Origin: Candidatus Omnitrophota bacterium
GTDB lineage: Bacteria; Omnitrophota; Omnitrophia; Omnitrophales; Aquincolibacteriaceae
Assembly: GCA_016196565.1 (NCBI GenBank)
Contig: JACPXK010000042.1
Location: forward strand, 14,931-78,930
Reading direction: 5' to 3'
DNA: 64,000 nt
Position numbers and translations under genes: made by a program. The notes under the pieces were generated by a model. The model had not been told where the DNA came from and made no database searches. It was given only the letters and a program-made list of their open reading frames with translations. Positions 1 through 10,166 of this stretch are shown piece by piece (within the stretch, counting starts at the first letter, position 1; every line of letters starts with the position of its first letter).

Positions 1-2
1 CC

Positions 3-3000
3 AAAGAAATTATTGACATGCTTAAATTTCTTGGCTCGTTGGGGGCCCAGGAGGCTATTTTGGAAATAGTCCCTTACACAAGTTATGCGCGTTATGTTAG
101 GGTGCGTCATGCGGCTATCGAGGCTCTCGGCAGTATTGGAGGCGAACAAGCAGTTTTATTTCTAGCGGAGCTTGCACGCCATCTAATATCCGCTTTAACG
201 AATCAAAAGGCATTTTATTTGCACGGTTCAACCGATGAAAGAGATGCCAAGTCTTATGAGATTATTCTTGCCGGAGATTTGGAACTTCTGATTGAAGCAC
301 TTCAGCAGGCCGATGAGATAGAAGGGACCCGCCAAGCCATCGAAATTTTAAAGGATTCATTCCTTGACGTAGCGACTTACTCTCAATTTTTAAATGGGCT
401 CAAGATTAACCGCCGGAATTTATTTATTTTTACCGAAATTCTCGATAAAAATCTGGACCAGCCCAATATGCTTTTAAGTTTGCTTTATCCTGTGATTGCA
501 GGAATCGATGAAGATGGCCGCGAGGAAGCGCGGCGATGGCTTAACCAACATATTGGAAAAATCCCTAAGTCGGATGGCGTGGGAGAGGAGCTGTTTGCAG
601 TACTCGCTTTGGCCGCTTTAGGTGATTTGGCAGCCCAAGCAGGAATGCTATTACATCTTGAAGAAAATCAGAATTATGGTCTCTTGAATTATAGTCCTGA
701 AGCGGTGGAAATTTTAGGGCTAGTCATCCCCAAACAAAGTCCCTCCTTAAAGGGCCGGGCGATAGAAATATTGACCTATTTTTTTAATGGCGTAGAGGGT
801 GAAACTAGTTCTAAAACCGAAGCGGCGGTGGTACTTGCCGTACTGGGAAATACAACGGGCTTGGATTATTTGCTTCAACTTTGGAAAAAAGGTGAAGAAA
901 GGGAAGACGGGGAGGTGCTCGATAGGATTGAGAGCGCGATGGCGATTTTGGCCGATCCTGCGGTTGTCCCGGTTTTTTCAAAAATTAGCCAGGATCCCGC
1001 CCGTTTTTATGAAGACCGCGAGATCGCCATTAGCGTCTTATCGCGTATCGGAGATAAGGCATCCATCGAGGCCCTTGAGGTATTGCGGAATGATAAGAAT
1101 TCTAACATTCGCCAAAATGTCTATGAAATTTTGTACGAGAGAAACGCAAAACAAAAAGAAATTCCCCAAAAAAAGCTTAAAGATTCGAATTCCAAAATTC
1201 CCGGTGCGCTTTGGATACCGGTGCGCATACGTAAAGACGATCAATCTCAGGATGAAGCCATAAAAGAACTTATCGCCCAAGGCATTCTTCTGACATGGGA
1301 AGAGGGCAAAGAGTTTATGAATTTTTGGCCTGCGTTGCTGGACCAATGGGGAGAATCGCCGGAAGGAATTTATTTTGCTCCGGTACGCGATCCTTCCTAC
1401 ATTCTTTTAAGAAATGGAGATGAAGGTACTCATGATGAAACTTCGCGCCGCGCTTTAATTTTTTCACGCGAAGCAAGCAGCTATGTGGTGAAATATTCCG
1501 GAGCTTACATCCCGTATGTTTTGGACAGCGGTATGACTTCACCTTTTTTTTACGATTCCCGCCAATGGTTTTACGGTGCCGAAGAACCGGGCCATCCTTT
1601 TTCGGACCGTGAAATGTCCAATGGATTAAAAGTTCAAGCGGCAAGCCATGATGCCTTCTTGAATGACCCCGAAATGTTTTTGAAACCCATGGTCCGGGTT
1701 GAACCGCTTGGAATTCCTTTCGGCATACTGAGCGAAGGACGGGCGATTTATCTTCCCATGAAACAAGCCTTGCCTTTAATCGGAGTGAAGCCGGAAAATT
1801 TGAAATATTTCAACCTTCAATTTTATATTTATAAAAACCCTTCGGGGCTGGACGAAAGAATCGCTCGATTGATCGATAAGCCCCTCGCGGATCCAGGGTG
1901 GCTGCCTTATTTTACGCGGTTTGGAATTTCAAAAGATGAAAACGGAAAATTTTATTTCAACGGTCAGGAAATTACAGCGACTAGTGTTAGAACTTTGATT
2001 TTGTTGAACGCTTTCCGCCGGTACGCCGTTTTCTTGAGGCTCCTTCATGATTATTTACAAATGAGCGGGGACCCGGAACAGAGAAGCGATATTTTTACCT
2101 ATCAAAACCTTTCGCCTTTGACCATTTTCGATTATCAGAATTTTTCTCGCGACGGATTCAGCGATGCCAGTTTGCGGCATGATATGACGAATGCGATGCA
2201 TATTCTGGACAAAATCGCCGAGGATTGGAACCTACCTCCGCACCGGGTCCGCCAAATCCGGCAAAGCTTCCGGCAAATTGTTACCGGCGAAAATATCGCC
2301 CAGCGCTCGGAAACTAGAGCGGATGTTCATCATCCTGATTTCGCATTATGGACCGGAGTTTTGGGGGATACGATTAAGCTGCTTGACCGCGCGATAAAGC
2401 AGCATGCAAAAAGAGAAAAAGGGAGGGGGAAAGAAAAATATGTAAGAAATTCCGAGCGTCTCAGGTTGTCAAACCTCAACCCCGGTTACACGTCTCTTCT
2501 TTTAGGAAATGGGGATGATCCCTATGCGGTTTACGAGGCCATGTGGGGATCGAAGGTTTATGCGAAGGACCGTGTCTATGGAAGAGAGGATATTCATCCT
2601 AAGGAAAAGTCTCTTCGCGATTTGGCGGCAAAAAATGAAATTACGATTAATAAAAAAAAATCGCCCCTTCATTTGATCGGAAATAATGCCCGTAAGCGGA
2701 GGACAAAGGAAAGCCTAACGCAATCCATGGCTCGTGACTTTGGGTTTAAGAGATCATCCGCTATCTTTGATCACATTTCCCTTCTTGATTTTTTTATTGA
2801 TGCCGGCGCGGAAAATATTGTCGAGCGGGGAGCGGACGTCCAGATGGCACGTATGCTTGGTTTGGCGGCGCCAGGTCCGGAGCAGCGATTCGCCCGAGCC
2901 CTTTTATGGGCGCTTTTAACTTTACTTAAAGATGGCGGGACTTTGGAAATAAGCGATGGAAAATTAGACAGCGATTCCGGGCAGCTAACCACAGTTCGAA

Positions 3001-6000
3001 AAATCTTTGAAGAAATTGTTCGTAAAAGAAAATACAAAATTATTTCCAGCCAAAAAATCGGAAAAACTTTTATTGAGGAAGACTCTATTTATTTGTTTCG
3101 TATCGATAAAAGCTCTTCCCACCGCCGCTCCGAAACTAGAAATGTGGAAGGTGAAGCGGAGGCGGCGGAGGATCCCGACAGTATTATTTCGATTCAATTC
3201 AGCGATATCAATCGTCTTTTAGATGCTAAAGACGCAGCGGCTGGCCATGAAAAACTCCATCTTGCCAATGAAAACCCGCAATTGAATCACATGCTCAGTG
3301 ATGTTCAAGGCGCGAGGTTGAAAGAATATCACAACGCCGTAAAAAAAGGCGGAGCCGGGATTCTTAAAAAAGAAGAGATCGCCAATATTCATACCTTTGT
3401 CAACGATGCGCTTTATCGCCTTCGGTATCGCAAGCTGAATTTTTTAAGAAAGCCCCTCGATTTTAAATACCGGGTCCAAGGTTTAGGAGCGCAAGCGCGC
3501 CGGATCATTAATCGTACGATAGGCGAGCGCCACTCTTCTCATCTTAAAAGCATTCGAGGAAGGAAAATAAGAAGCGCTTCGATTATCAACGAAGACCAAT
3601 TCCGATGGTTTTTGGCCGCGGTTTGGAATGATGAATTGCAAGACATTGATCCGCAGGTTCTGGAAATGATCACTTTGGATGCGGAATGGTATTTTAGAAA
3701 AAGCAAATTTGGCCAGGGAAAATACGCGCATTTAAGCGTGGAAACTATGATGAAATCATTCCGCAATGGGCTGGCGGAAATTGATTTGATCTTGTCATTT
3801 CTAACTCCGGAAGAAAAACAAACCATGGCCAATGAAGAGCGAGTTAAAGAAAAATGGGAAACGTTAACCTTAAGTGAAACGCTGCGGCACTTTAAAACGA
3901 AATATCTCCCAAGATGGGTTGCTTTGCAAAGAGAGCAAGAAGCTGCAAGAGTTGCTCGAACGGCCGCCCAACAAGAAGTTGAAGCGGAAGTCGATACCGC
4001 CTATCAAGAATTTACAAAAGGAGCCAATGCACTTTCTCAAGAATTTCTTACTGCGGTCATTGGATTTTTGGGCCCCGATGTCCAAATCGAATTTCGATAC
4101 CGTGATGAAATCAAGGGCAATCTTCCCACTGAAGAAAGAGTTATCTGGATTCAACCTGGATGGGAAGAAGAGTCCCTTCATCAAAGATTGGCCGCAGAGT
4201 TTAAGAATGACGTGAGTTTTACGAAGCTCTTGGATTTTCTTCAAAAAAATCCCGATTTAATGATTTCAAAAGTCCATTTTCAAATAAGCAAGATGCATTC
4301 TATGCCCGTCATTGCAATTAAAATTTCGGATCAGAAATATGGGATTCAATCGCTGATCCAAAGACAGCGAATCAAAACCCTGGAAGATTTCAGACGTTAT
4401 TTGCTGGATTACTTTCTTCCTACTTTTGCTTTTTACATTCAATCAATTTTTCAGATTAAAAAGACTGCCGAAACGCCTTCAGAAAAAGAGATCCGCTTAA
4501 AGCAGCTTTTGGTTTTTTTAAATTTCGTTCTCAATCAGTATGGAGGAATGGACAAACTGCCTGGTTCGTTGCTTTTGAAGGCGGGCGAGCTATTTGCCCG
4601 ATATCAAAAAAATTCTTCCGCGGTTTCATTGGAGGAACTAAACAATTTTTTCGAAACAACATTGCTCTCTGTTTCGAATATTTATGAAGCGGGCGTAGCA
4701 TCCCACACATTATTGGACTATCTTGAAAAATACTCGTGGCTTGATCCTTTTTCCCGATCGAAGTGGGACGATTTGGAAAACCGTGAAAAGGATAATGCTA
4801 TCCGGGCTTTCGAAGACGATTTGGACAACAAAGGCTCTTTGAGGCGAATGCGCGCCATAGAAAGAATCGAAATGGTTGATCGTCACTCTCAATTTACTCC
4901 GGCCCAGCGCGCTGTGATTGCCGATCGTTTACGCGCGCGCCAGAAAAAAGAAGATCTCGCTACGGATGAAGGCCAGATGTTAGCAGGTTTGATAGGGAAA
5001 GTAATCCGGCAGTTGGAACCTAAGTCAGAAGCGCGTGCCGCTATTCCTTTTGGAAATGAATTTGCCGCAGAAATTAATCAACGAGTTGCGAGATGGCTCG
5101 GAGAATCACCCAATACAGAACAGGTCAATGTTTATTACGTGGACGTGAACCGGAAAGCCCTTCCCATTGGATTTTTCTCAGTCGCCGAGGGAAAAGTTGT
5201 GTCAGAGAATATTGGACTCGAAACCTTTATCAAGATTCCTCAATATCTTTCTCGTTTAAAAATTATGCCGGAAGCGGCCCAGCTTCATTTTTATTTGTCT
5301 CAGGACCTAAATGTTTTTGGAGCGATTAAGAGAAAAAGCTTAAGGTCAAATCCGAAAGGAAAAGTGATGGAGGTTTTTGTTGAGCTTAATCCGGCCAGTC
5401 ATCAGGCCTATGAATTTGGATTTTCCTCATTCGAAATAAAGGATGACAGGGTTGCTGCACAGTACGGGAATCGAAACCTCGAGTTTAAATCGAGAGCCGA
5501 GCTATTTGATTTTTTGATCCGCGAAGCTATTTTTGATGAAATAATACCGCTTAATCCTGCTGAGCCTTTGGGGCAATACCGTGTCCGGACGGTTTCGGGC
5601 CGTGAGTTCACAATGCATCTTCAAGACCGTGAGGCATTAGAAGCGGCAATACGCGGCGGAATTCTGGACCGGTCGGCGCAGATGCCTTCTTTATTGTTTG
5701 GTTATCAATTAATTTCTGAAATAAAAAAAGCGGTGGGGTCCTACGTGGTTTGGAAAAGGTCCGAAAACAGCCAAAGCGTCAATGAAGAGGCCAGAAGAAG
5801 TTTCAAAGTAAGTGATTTTGCCGTCAAGACTGCGCTTGAACGTTTTATGAGTGCTGCGCTTGAAGCCTGGCATTTTTTAACCGACGGTCTTGGAGGGGAC
5901 TCGAATGAAAAACGTGAAATTCACCAGCATTATTTAAACATGATTCAAACCGCGAAGGTGAATGTTCATCGTGTGCCGGAAAAATATTATGCTTCTTTGG

Positions 6001-9000
6001 ACGTTGAGATTGAAGGGGTGAATAAGAAAATCCACCTTGGCAATCCTCATCCCATGCCAAATACGCCGGCGGCGAATCCTGATCTTGAGCTTGCCATGGA
6101 CTTGCATGCTTTACACCGGCTGGGAATCATTCGATTGAAGGCTCCGGTAAAAAAATCAGGCGCCTCGCTTCGGTTTGGAGAAGATCAGGGAATTTTTACT
6201 CGAGCGACCGCGGACCATTCCGAAGAATTAGCGCGCTTGCTTTCAATTTTTGTCGAAGTCATCAAACCGTGGGACGAAACAGCGCTTGCCCAAGTCCGTA
6301 AAAGGTTTATCGCGACTTTTAAGGCGGTCATGGGAAAACTCAGATTAGATCAGGAGACGGGGGGATCGGTTTCGATTAGCAGAATAGATGAAGTTTATAA
6401 AATCAGCATCAAAGGCCCGCTCGATAAATCCCTGCATCTTCGCCTTAAACAATTGATCATGTGGGCGCGGATTATGGGGCAAAGAATTCTTCGTCAAGAT
6501 AACACTCGGGACTTATTTGTCTTGAAAATCGATCAAGCGCTTTACGACGAAATCAGTCCTTTCATTCCTAAGCGTTCTGAGACGCGAAGCATCCCCGAAA
6601 AACTTCAAGTCTGGGAGAAAAGCGATCCGCCCGAACACGTTTTGGTTAAAAGCCATCGCGGCCCGGAAGATTTTGACCAGTGGTATTGGCAGTCCGAAAA
6701 AAGAAAATGGCAGCGAGTCAAAAATCGATCTTTAGGATTTGTGGAATATGCGGCGCCCGGGATGGAAAAAAATCCTTGGATTATCCGGCTCGGAAAAAAT
6801 TATTATGGTGAATTAAGCCGGGGCCTTCTCTACCGCTACGAACGTAATCCTAAAAGTCCTTCCGAGTCCGATCATTCTTTGATTGTGGCCTCCGATGAAA
6901 ACGAATGGAATTTGGTGATGGAAAAATTGGATCCGATCATCGAAGCTGGAGGAGAACATCGCGAGGCGCTTTCGTACGCCAAGACCCAATTGAGCCGAGG
7001 ATTTCAAGCTAATTTCAAAACCTCAAAATGGGAATTGGATTTTGAGAATGGTCACGCCAGCTTTACAAAAATCGGCAATTTGATACAGCAAGAAATCAAA
7101 CCTTATTTACGTGATAAAGGTCTCATTGAATCGTCAAGGACTGATTCCATTGTCCTAAATTATGCGGAAGGCGATTTAAAACAAAATCTTCGGGTTCATT
7201 GGAACGAAGGCCAAGATTATTTAAGTATTTATTTTTCGGATCAGCTTGAAAATAATGACTCGTTTCCGTTTTTTATTATCATTCGAAAAAATAGTTTTCG
7301 GCTTAAATTCATTGGTAACGAAGGGCAATTTGATCAAGCGATTCCCATTCAGCTTTTAAAAATGCCTCTGTCCTTTGCGAATGGGAGTTTGGAATTTCAA
7401 ATTCCGCCAGAGGCGCTTGCCTTTTTAAAAACCCATTTGATGCCGCTGCTTCCGCACGAAATGAAAATTTTATCTTTCCGCTCTGAAACAAGAAATCCTT
7501 TGCAGGACGAAGCGGCAATGGCCGTCAACTCCGAAGTCCGGAGTCCTTGGCGAGACGAAATCCTTGCCTTTACCCCGCAAGAAAGAGAAGTTTATGAACG
7601 TGCCCGTAAAATCAAAGGACTAAAAATCGGTTTTGATATTGAAAAGACTATAACGACGGATTCCCCATATTATGAAGTTTATGACCTTAAAAATGAAAGG
7701 CCGGGCAGAAACGCGAGGGGGCAAATAATGCCGATTGATTATCGGGAGGTCAAAAGCCGGCTTGTTGCACCGGGGATGAAGCCTCTATTAATTGGTTTGC
7801 TCGAAAATAATAAACTTAAGATTATCACGGCAATGAAAAATACCCTGCTTGTAAATTGGCGCGAAACAATTCCTTTCTTAGAGAAACTTATCGGAGCAGG
7901 GGCCGAGCTCGTTGACGGTCATCAGGTCGAACCTGTAGCCAAAGAGACTTTTATTTTTACCGTTGAAGGGGATATGTCGATTGAAAAATTTTCTATTAAT
8001 GGTATTGAATTAACCGAAGAGCAAATTCTAAAGAGTGGATTGGTAGATCAAGATCATAGACAGCCCCATTGGCGCAGCTTAAAACCGCCCGTCAAATTTG
8101 ATCTCGATGTTTTGGTGGAAGATCGTAAGGATCTTAAACCCTTAATGGAAAGTCTGGGTTTGGGGAGGGTTTTGGTTGTGCCGGCTTACACCTTGCATCC
8201 TTTCCCCGAACAAGTTGGCGAAAAATGGACTTTGAAAACGTCTTTGAAACATCCTAATACCTCCTCCTATCCCGTAATCGATATCTATGATTCCGAAACT
8301 TATCATCAAAATGTAGCCGCGATTATACCTACCTTAACAGAGTTGGAACAAATCGCCGCGACAAAACAACTCCGTTCCGAAGCGCGAAGCGTTATTCTTA
8401 AACAATCCGATTTGGGATCTGCCGGTCCTGGGCATGTTCAAAAGATTTGGAACACTAGCGATGTATGGCATCATGATCCCAATAACTTCATCTATGCGGC
8501 AAAATTTCTTAACACACGGTCTTTTTTAGAGAACCGGGCAAACGACCCTTATTATTCCTTGAGTATTATAGGAAACGGACACTTAAATAGTTTTGATGGA
8601 AGTACGGTAGGCCTTATTTTTACGGTACCGGATGCCTCTGTATTGGCTGTGCTGAAGCATATGGAAGATCGTCATGTCGGAACAGCGGACGCAAAAAGCG
8701 ATGCTGTTTTGAGAGAGTTTATAGAACGGCATCGCCGGGTCCAGAATCGTTTAGGAGTTCGGAATGTTCTCTACTTTAAACAAGATTCTCCCATTTTGAC
8801 CGTTACGCCGGAGGCGTTATTAAGCTATACGGATTTGCGGCCCCGATTTAATTCTCCCGTGAATCCTCCCCGTTCCCGTCCCATTTATGCGGCCAATAAT
8901 GAAGTCGTTATAGCCAATGACCCCAAATTGGTTCCCGAAGGCATTCTTCTTATTTATCGGGATGAATCGTCCTTTCATCACAATGTTCAAGTCATGAGCC

Positions 9001-10073
9001 AAATGGAAATTTACGCCCGGCCCATCAAAGAGGGAAGACTGCCGGTAGTCATTGTCGGAACGAAGGGTGCCGATTTGAGCCAAGCCAAAAAAATGCTTCT
9101 CGAATCCTTCCCTTCTCTGGCTGAAATGGGTGAATCGAATGTATTTTACGCACCTTCAAAACGCTCCGAAGCACGGAGAATGACAAATATTCGCAAAGTT
9201 CTTAGAACTGAGTTTCATGTAATAAAGTATTTATCGAAAGCGGCTGTAGAAAATCGCGTATTAGATCTGGATTATTCTAGAAGATTGCGAAGTCATAAAT
9301 TGATTCGACCCTATGTGAAGCGGGGAATCATCCGTATGGAAGATTTGGACCGGTTGGCCGCGGCGATCCGGGAGATTGTGATATTCGGCGAAACCTCGGG
9401 CTCGGGGAGCATTTATCATACGGCAGACTTAAATAAGCCCGGTGTTCGTACCGCAATGCGAAAAGATACGCGCCGGCTTTTTGCCGGAATCGCCGAAATT
9501 TTACGGCGTAACCCAAAATTATCGGCGGACTTTATCATCAACAATCCGGATGAATCGGAACGTCTTGTCGTGACCAAAACTTTTAGGCGTATTTTTAAAT
9601 CCGGGGATTTGGACCCGCTGCGCATTCTTGTTGAAAATGGAGATATTTTCCGGCGCGGGGATTGGAAAGGGATTCGTCACCGGACAAGTTTTTACAAAGA
9701 TCCGTCTGAGACAATACGTGAAATCGTCCGGCAAAATTCCGGATTTGGCGATGACCGGCTGGCGTCCCTATTCACAAGAGATTTAAACATCGGCAGTGAG
9801 TTTGGGATTTTTACCATGCAAATTCCAGTCCGTGAGATTACGGATGAAGATTTTAAACGGCTTGCCTACGCCGCCGGTCTTTATCTGACGCTGCGTTATT
9901 TGGATTTGAGCGCAAGCCAGCGTTCGGAATTGCGCGCGCGTCCCGAACTTTTGAAAAAAATCATTTGGGATCTGAATCTGGGCGAGGTTTTTAACGCGGA
10001 CGCCAAAACAGGCTTGGTTTGGAGGCTTGACCCGATGGCTTTGGCTTCCCGTTATGTGCGGCAAAGTGCCTAA
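3..10073 (+). CDS. Giant modular protein with RSExR-punctuated segments (5'-partial)
   Basis: The reading frame is open to the first base, so the true start lies upstream; the first internal ATG is at 18 and residue numbers here count from it (3,351 aa). Residues about 20-60 and 280-375 look like HEAT/PBS-lyase helical repeats. Eight RSE(T/A/L)R or KSEAR motifs at residues 763, 1037, 1669, 2186, 2488, 2786, 3049 and 3302 divide the rest into segments of roughly 250-630 residues. An HExxH zincin-like motif (HEKLH) lies at 1077-1081. Residues 2540-2544 (D-x-E-x-T) with a later acidic ED at 2701-2702 resemble a degenerate HAD phosphatase. Around 970-990 there is a weak methyltransferase-like strand pattern. 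No membrane segment is obvious in the visible part. I do not recognise the whole protein. A role as a polyprotein or multifunctional scaffold is inference. The TAA is followed 93 bp later by lipA on the same strand. Confidence 0.85.
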   Translation, partial: KEIIDMLKFLGSLGAQEAILEIVPYTSYARYVRVRHAAIEALGSIGGEQAVLFLAELARHLISALTNQKAFYLHGSTDERDAKSYEIILAGDLELLIEALQQADEIEGTRQAIEILKDSFLDVATYSQFLNGLKINRRNLFIFTEILDKNLDQPNMLLSLLYPVIAGIDEDGREEARRWLNQHIGKIPKSDGVGEELFAVLALAALGDLAAQAGMLLHLEENQNYGLLNYSPEAVEILGLVIPKQSPSLKGRAIEILTYFFNGVEGETSSKTEAAVVLAVLGNTTGLDYLLQLWKKGEEREDGEVLDRIESAMAILADPAVVPVFSKISQDPARFYEDREIAISVLSRIGDKASIEALEVLRNDKNSNIRQNVYEILYERNAKQKEIPQKKLKDSNSKIPGALWIPVRIRKDDQSQDEAIKELIAQGILLTWEEGKEFMNFWPALLDQWGESPEGIYFAPVRDPSYILLRNGDEGTHDETSRRALIFSREASSYVVKYSGAYIPYVLDSGMTSPFFYDSRQWFYGAEEPGHPFSDREMSNGLKVQAASHDAFLNDPEMFLKPMVRVEPLGIPFGILSEGRAIYLPMKQALPLIGVKPENLKYFNLQFYIYKNPSGLDERIARLIDKPLADPGWLPYFTRFGISKDENGKFYFNGQEITATSVRTLILLNAFRRYAVFLRLLHDYLQMSGDPEQRSDIFTYQNLSPLTIFDYQNFSRDGFSDASLRHDMTNAMHILDKIAEDWNLPPHRVRQIRQSFRQIVTGENIAQRSETRADVHHPDFALWTGVLGDTIKLLDRAIKQHAKREKGRGKEKYVRNSERLRLSNLNPGYTSLLLGNGDDPYAVYEAMWGSKVYAKDRVYGREDIHPKEKSLRDLAAKNEITINKKKSPLHLIGNNARKRRTKESLTQSMARDFGFKRSSAIFDHISLLDFFIDAGAENIVERGADVQMARMLGLAAPGPEQRFARALLWALLTLLKDGGTLEISDGKLDSDSGQLTTVRKIFEEIVRKRKYKIISSQKIGKTFIEEDSIYLFRIDKSSSHRRSETRNVEGEAEAAEDPDSIISIQFSDINRLLDAKDAAAGHEKLHLANENPQLNHMLSDVQGARLKEYHNAVKKGGAGILKKEEIANIHTFVNDALYRLRYRKLNFLRKPLDFKYRVQGLGAQARRIINRTIGERHSSHLKSIRGRKIRSASIINEDQFRWFLAAVWNDELQDIDPQVLEMITLDAEWYFRKSKFGQGKYAHLSVETMMKSFRNGLAEIDLILSFLTPEEKQTMANEERVKEKWETLTLSETLRHFKTKYLPRWVALQREQEAARVARTAAQQEVEAEVDTAYQEFTKGANALSQEFLTAVIGFLGPDVQIEFRYRDEIKGNLPTEERVIWIQPGWEEESLHQRLAAEFKNDVSFTKLLDFLQKNPDLMISKVHFQISKMHSMPVIAIKISDQKYGIQSLIQRQRIKTLEDFRRYLLDYFLPTFAFYIQSIFQIKKTAETPSEKEIRLKQLLVFLNFVLNQYGGMDKLPGSLLLKAGELFARYQKNSSAVSLEELNNFFETTLLSVSNIYEAGVASHTLLDYLEKYSWLDPFSRSKWDDLENREKDNAIRAFEDDLDNKGSLRRMRAIERIEMVDRHSQFTPAQRAVIADRLRARQKKEDLATDEGQMLAGLIGKVIRQLEPKSEARAAIPFGNEFAAEINQRVARWLGESPNTEQVNVYYVDVNRKALPIGFFSVAEGKVVSENIGLETFIKIPQYLSRLKIMPEAAQLHFYLSQDLNVFGAIKRKSLRSNPKGKVMEVFVELNPASHQAYEFGFSSFEIKDDRVAAQYGNRNLEFKSRAELFDFLIREAIFDEIIPLNPAEPLGQYRVRTVSGREFTMHLQDREALEAAIRGGILDRSAQMPSLLFGYQLISEIKKAVGSYVVWKRSENSQSVNEEARRSFKVSDFAVKTALERFMSAALEAWHFLTDGLGGDSNEKREIHQHYLNMIQTAKVNVHRVPEKYYASLDVEIEGVNKKIHLGNPHPMPNTPAANPDLELAMDLHALHRLGIIRLKAPVKKSGASLRFGEDQGIFTRATADHSEELARLLSIFVEVIKPWDETALAQVRKRFIATFKAVMGKLRLDQETGGSVSISRIDEVYKISIKGPLDKSLHLRLKQLIMWARIMGQRILRQDNTRDLFVLKIDQALYDEISPFIPKRSETRSIPEKLQVWEKSDPPEHVLVKSHRGPEDFDQWYWQSEKRKWQRVKNRSLGFVEYAAPGMEKNPWIIRLGKNYYGELSRGLLYRYERNPKSPSESDHSLIVASDENEWNLVMEKLDPIIEAGGEHREALSYAKTQLSRGFQANFKTSKWELDFENGHASFTKIGNLIQQEIKPYLRDKGLIESSRTDSIVLNYAEGDLKQNLRVHWNEGQDYLSIYFSDQLENNDSFPFFIIIRKNSFRLKFIGNEGQFDQAIPIQLLKMPLSFANGSLEFQIPPEALAFLKTHLMPLLPHEMKILSFRSETRNPLQDEAAMAVNSEVRSPWRDEILAFTPQEREVYERARKIKGLKIGFDIEKTITTDSPYYEVYDLKNERPGRNARGQIMPIDYREVKSRLVAPGMKPLLIGLLENNKLKIITAMKNTLLVNWRETIPFLEKLIGAGAELVDGHQVEPVAKETFIFTVEGDMSIEKFSINGIELTEEQILKSGLVDQDHRQPHWRSLKPPVKFDLDVLVEDRKDLKPLMESLGLGRVLVVPAYTLHPFPEQVGEKWTLKTSLKHPNTSSYPVIDIYDSETYHQNVAAIIPTLTELEQIAATKQLRSEARSVILKQSDLGSAGPGHVQKIWNTSDVWHHDPNNFIYAAKFLNTRSFLENRANDPYYSLSIIGNGHLNSFDGSTVGLIFTVPDASVLAVLKHMEDRHVGTADAKSDAVLREFIERHRRVQNRLGVRNVLYFKQDSPILTVTPEALLSYTDLRPRFNSPVNPPRSRPIYAANNEVVIANDPKLVPEGILLIYRDESSFHHNVQVMSQMEIYARPIKEGRLPVVIVGTKGADLSQAKKMLLESFPSLAEMGESNVFYAPSKRSEARRMTNIRKVLRTEFHVIKYLSKAAVENRVLDLDYSRRLRSHKLIRPYVKRGIIRMEDLDRLAAAIREIVIFGETSGSGSIYHTADLNKPGVRTAMRKDTRRLFAGIAEILRRNPKLSADFIINNPDESERLVVTKTFRRIFKSGDLDPLRILVENGDIFRRGDWKGIRHRTSFYKDPSETIREIVRQNSGFGDDRLASLFTRDLNIGSEFGIFTMQIPVREITDEDFKRLAYAAGLYLTLRYLDLSASQRSELRARPELLKKIIWDLNLGEVFNADAKTGLVWRLDPMALASRYVRQSA
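2304..9935 (+). repeat. Eight dispersed RSE[T/A/L]R protein motifs inside the giant ORF
   Basis: Motif codons are at 2304-2318 (RSETR), 3126-3140 (RSETR), 5022-5036 (KSEAR), 6573-6587 (RSETR), 7479-7493 (RSETR), 8373-8387 (RSEAR), 9162-9176 (RSEAR) and 9921-9935 (RSELR). Different synonymous codons are used in different copies, so the peptide rather than the DNA appears conserved. They fall between segments of differing composition, consistent with linkers or processing sites; that function is inferred. Confidence 0.8.
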
Positions 10074-10108
10074 GCGCTAACCCTTGTGCCGCAATGCTGT
10101 AGCAGGGC

Positions 10109-10137
10109 TTGACACTCTTACGGCTTTTTGATACAAC
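10109..10137 (+). promoter_or_regulatory. Candidate sigma70-type promoter for lipA
   Basis: A perfect TTGACA (10109-10114) is followed after 17 bp by TACAAC (10132-10137, 4 of 6 matches to TATAAT). The predicted transcript would begin near 10144, downstream of the TTG that opens the lipA frame at 10128, which supports the ATG at 10167 as the real start. Confidence 0.4.
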
Positions 10138-10166
10138 CACCCGTCCTATTTATAGATAGAGGCCTC

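Noticed and set aside
2845..2860. Sigma-54 promoter-like TGGCACG
   Set aside because: The downstream TGC element is not at the required spacing and the site is inside the giant gene.
2304..9935. RSExR copies as a DNA repeat or CRISPR-like array
   Set aside because: The DNA differs by synonymous changes, and spacings are far too long and irregular; the similarity is at peptide level.
10074..10108. Terminator after the giant gene
   Set aside because: Short T-run near 10124 but no convincing stem before it.
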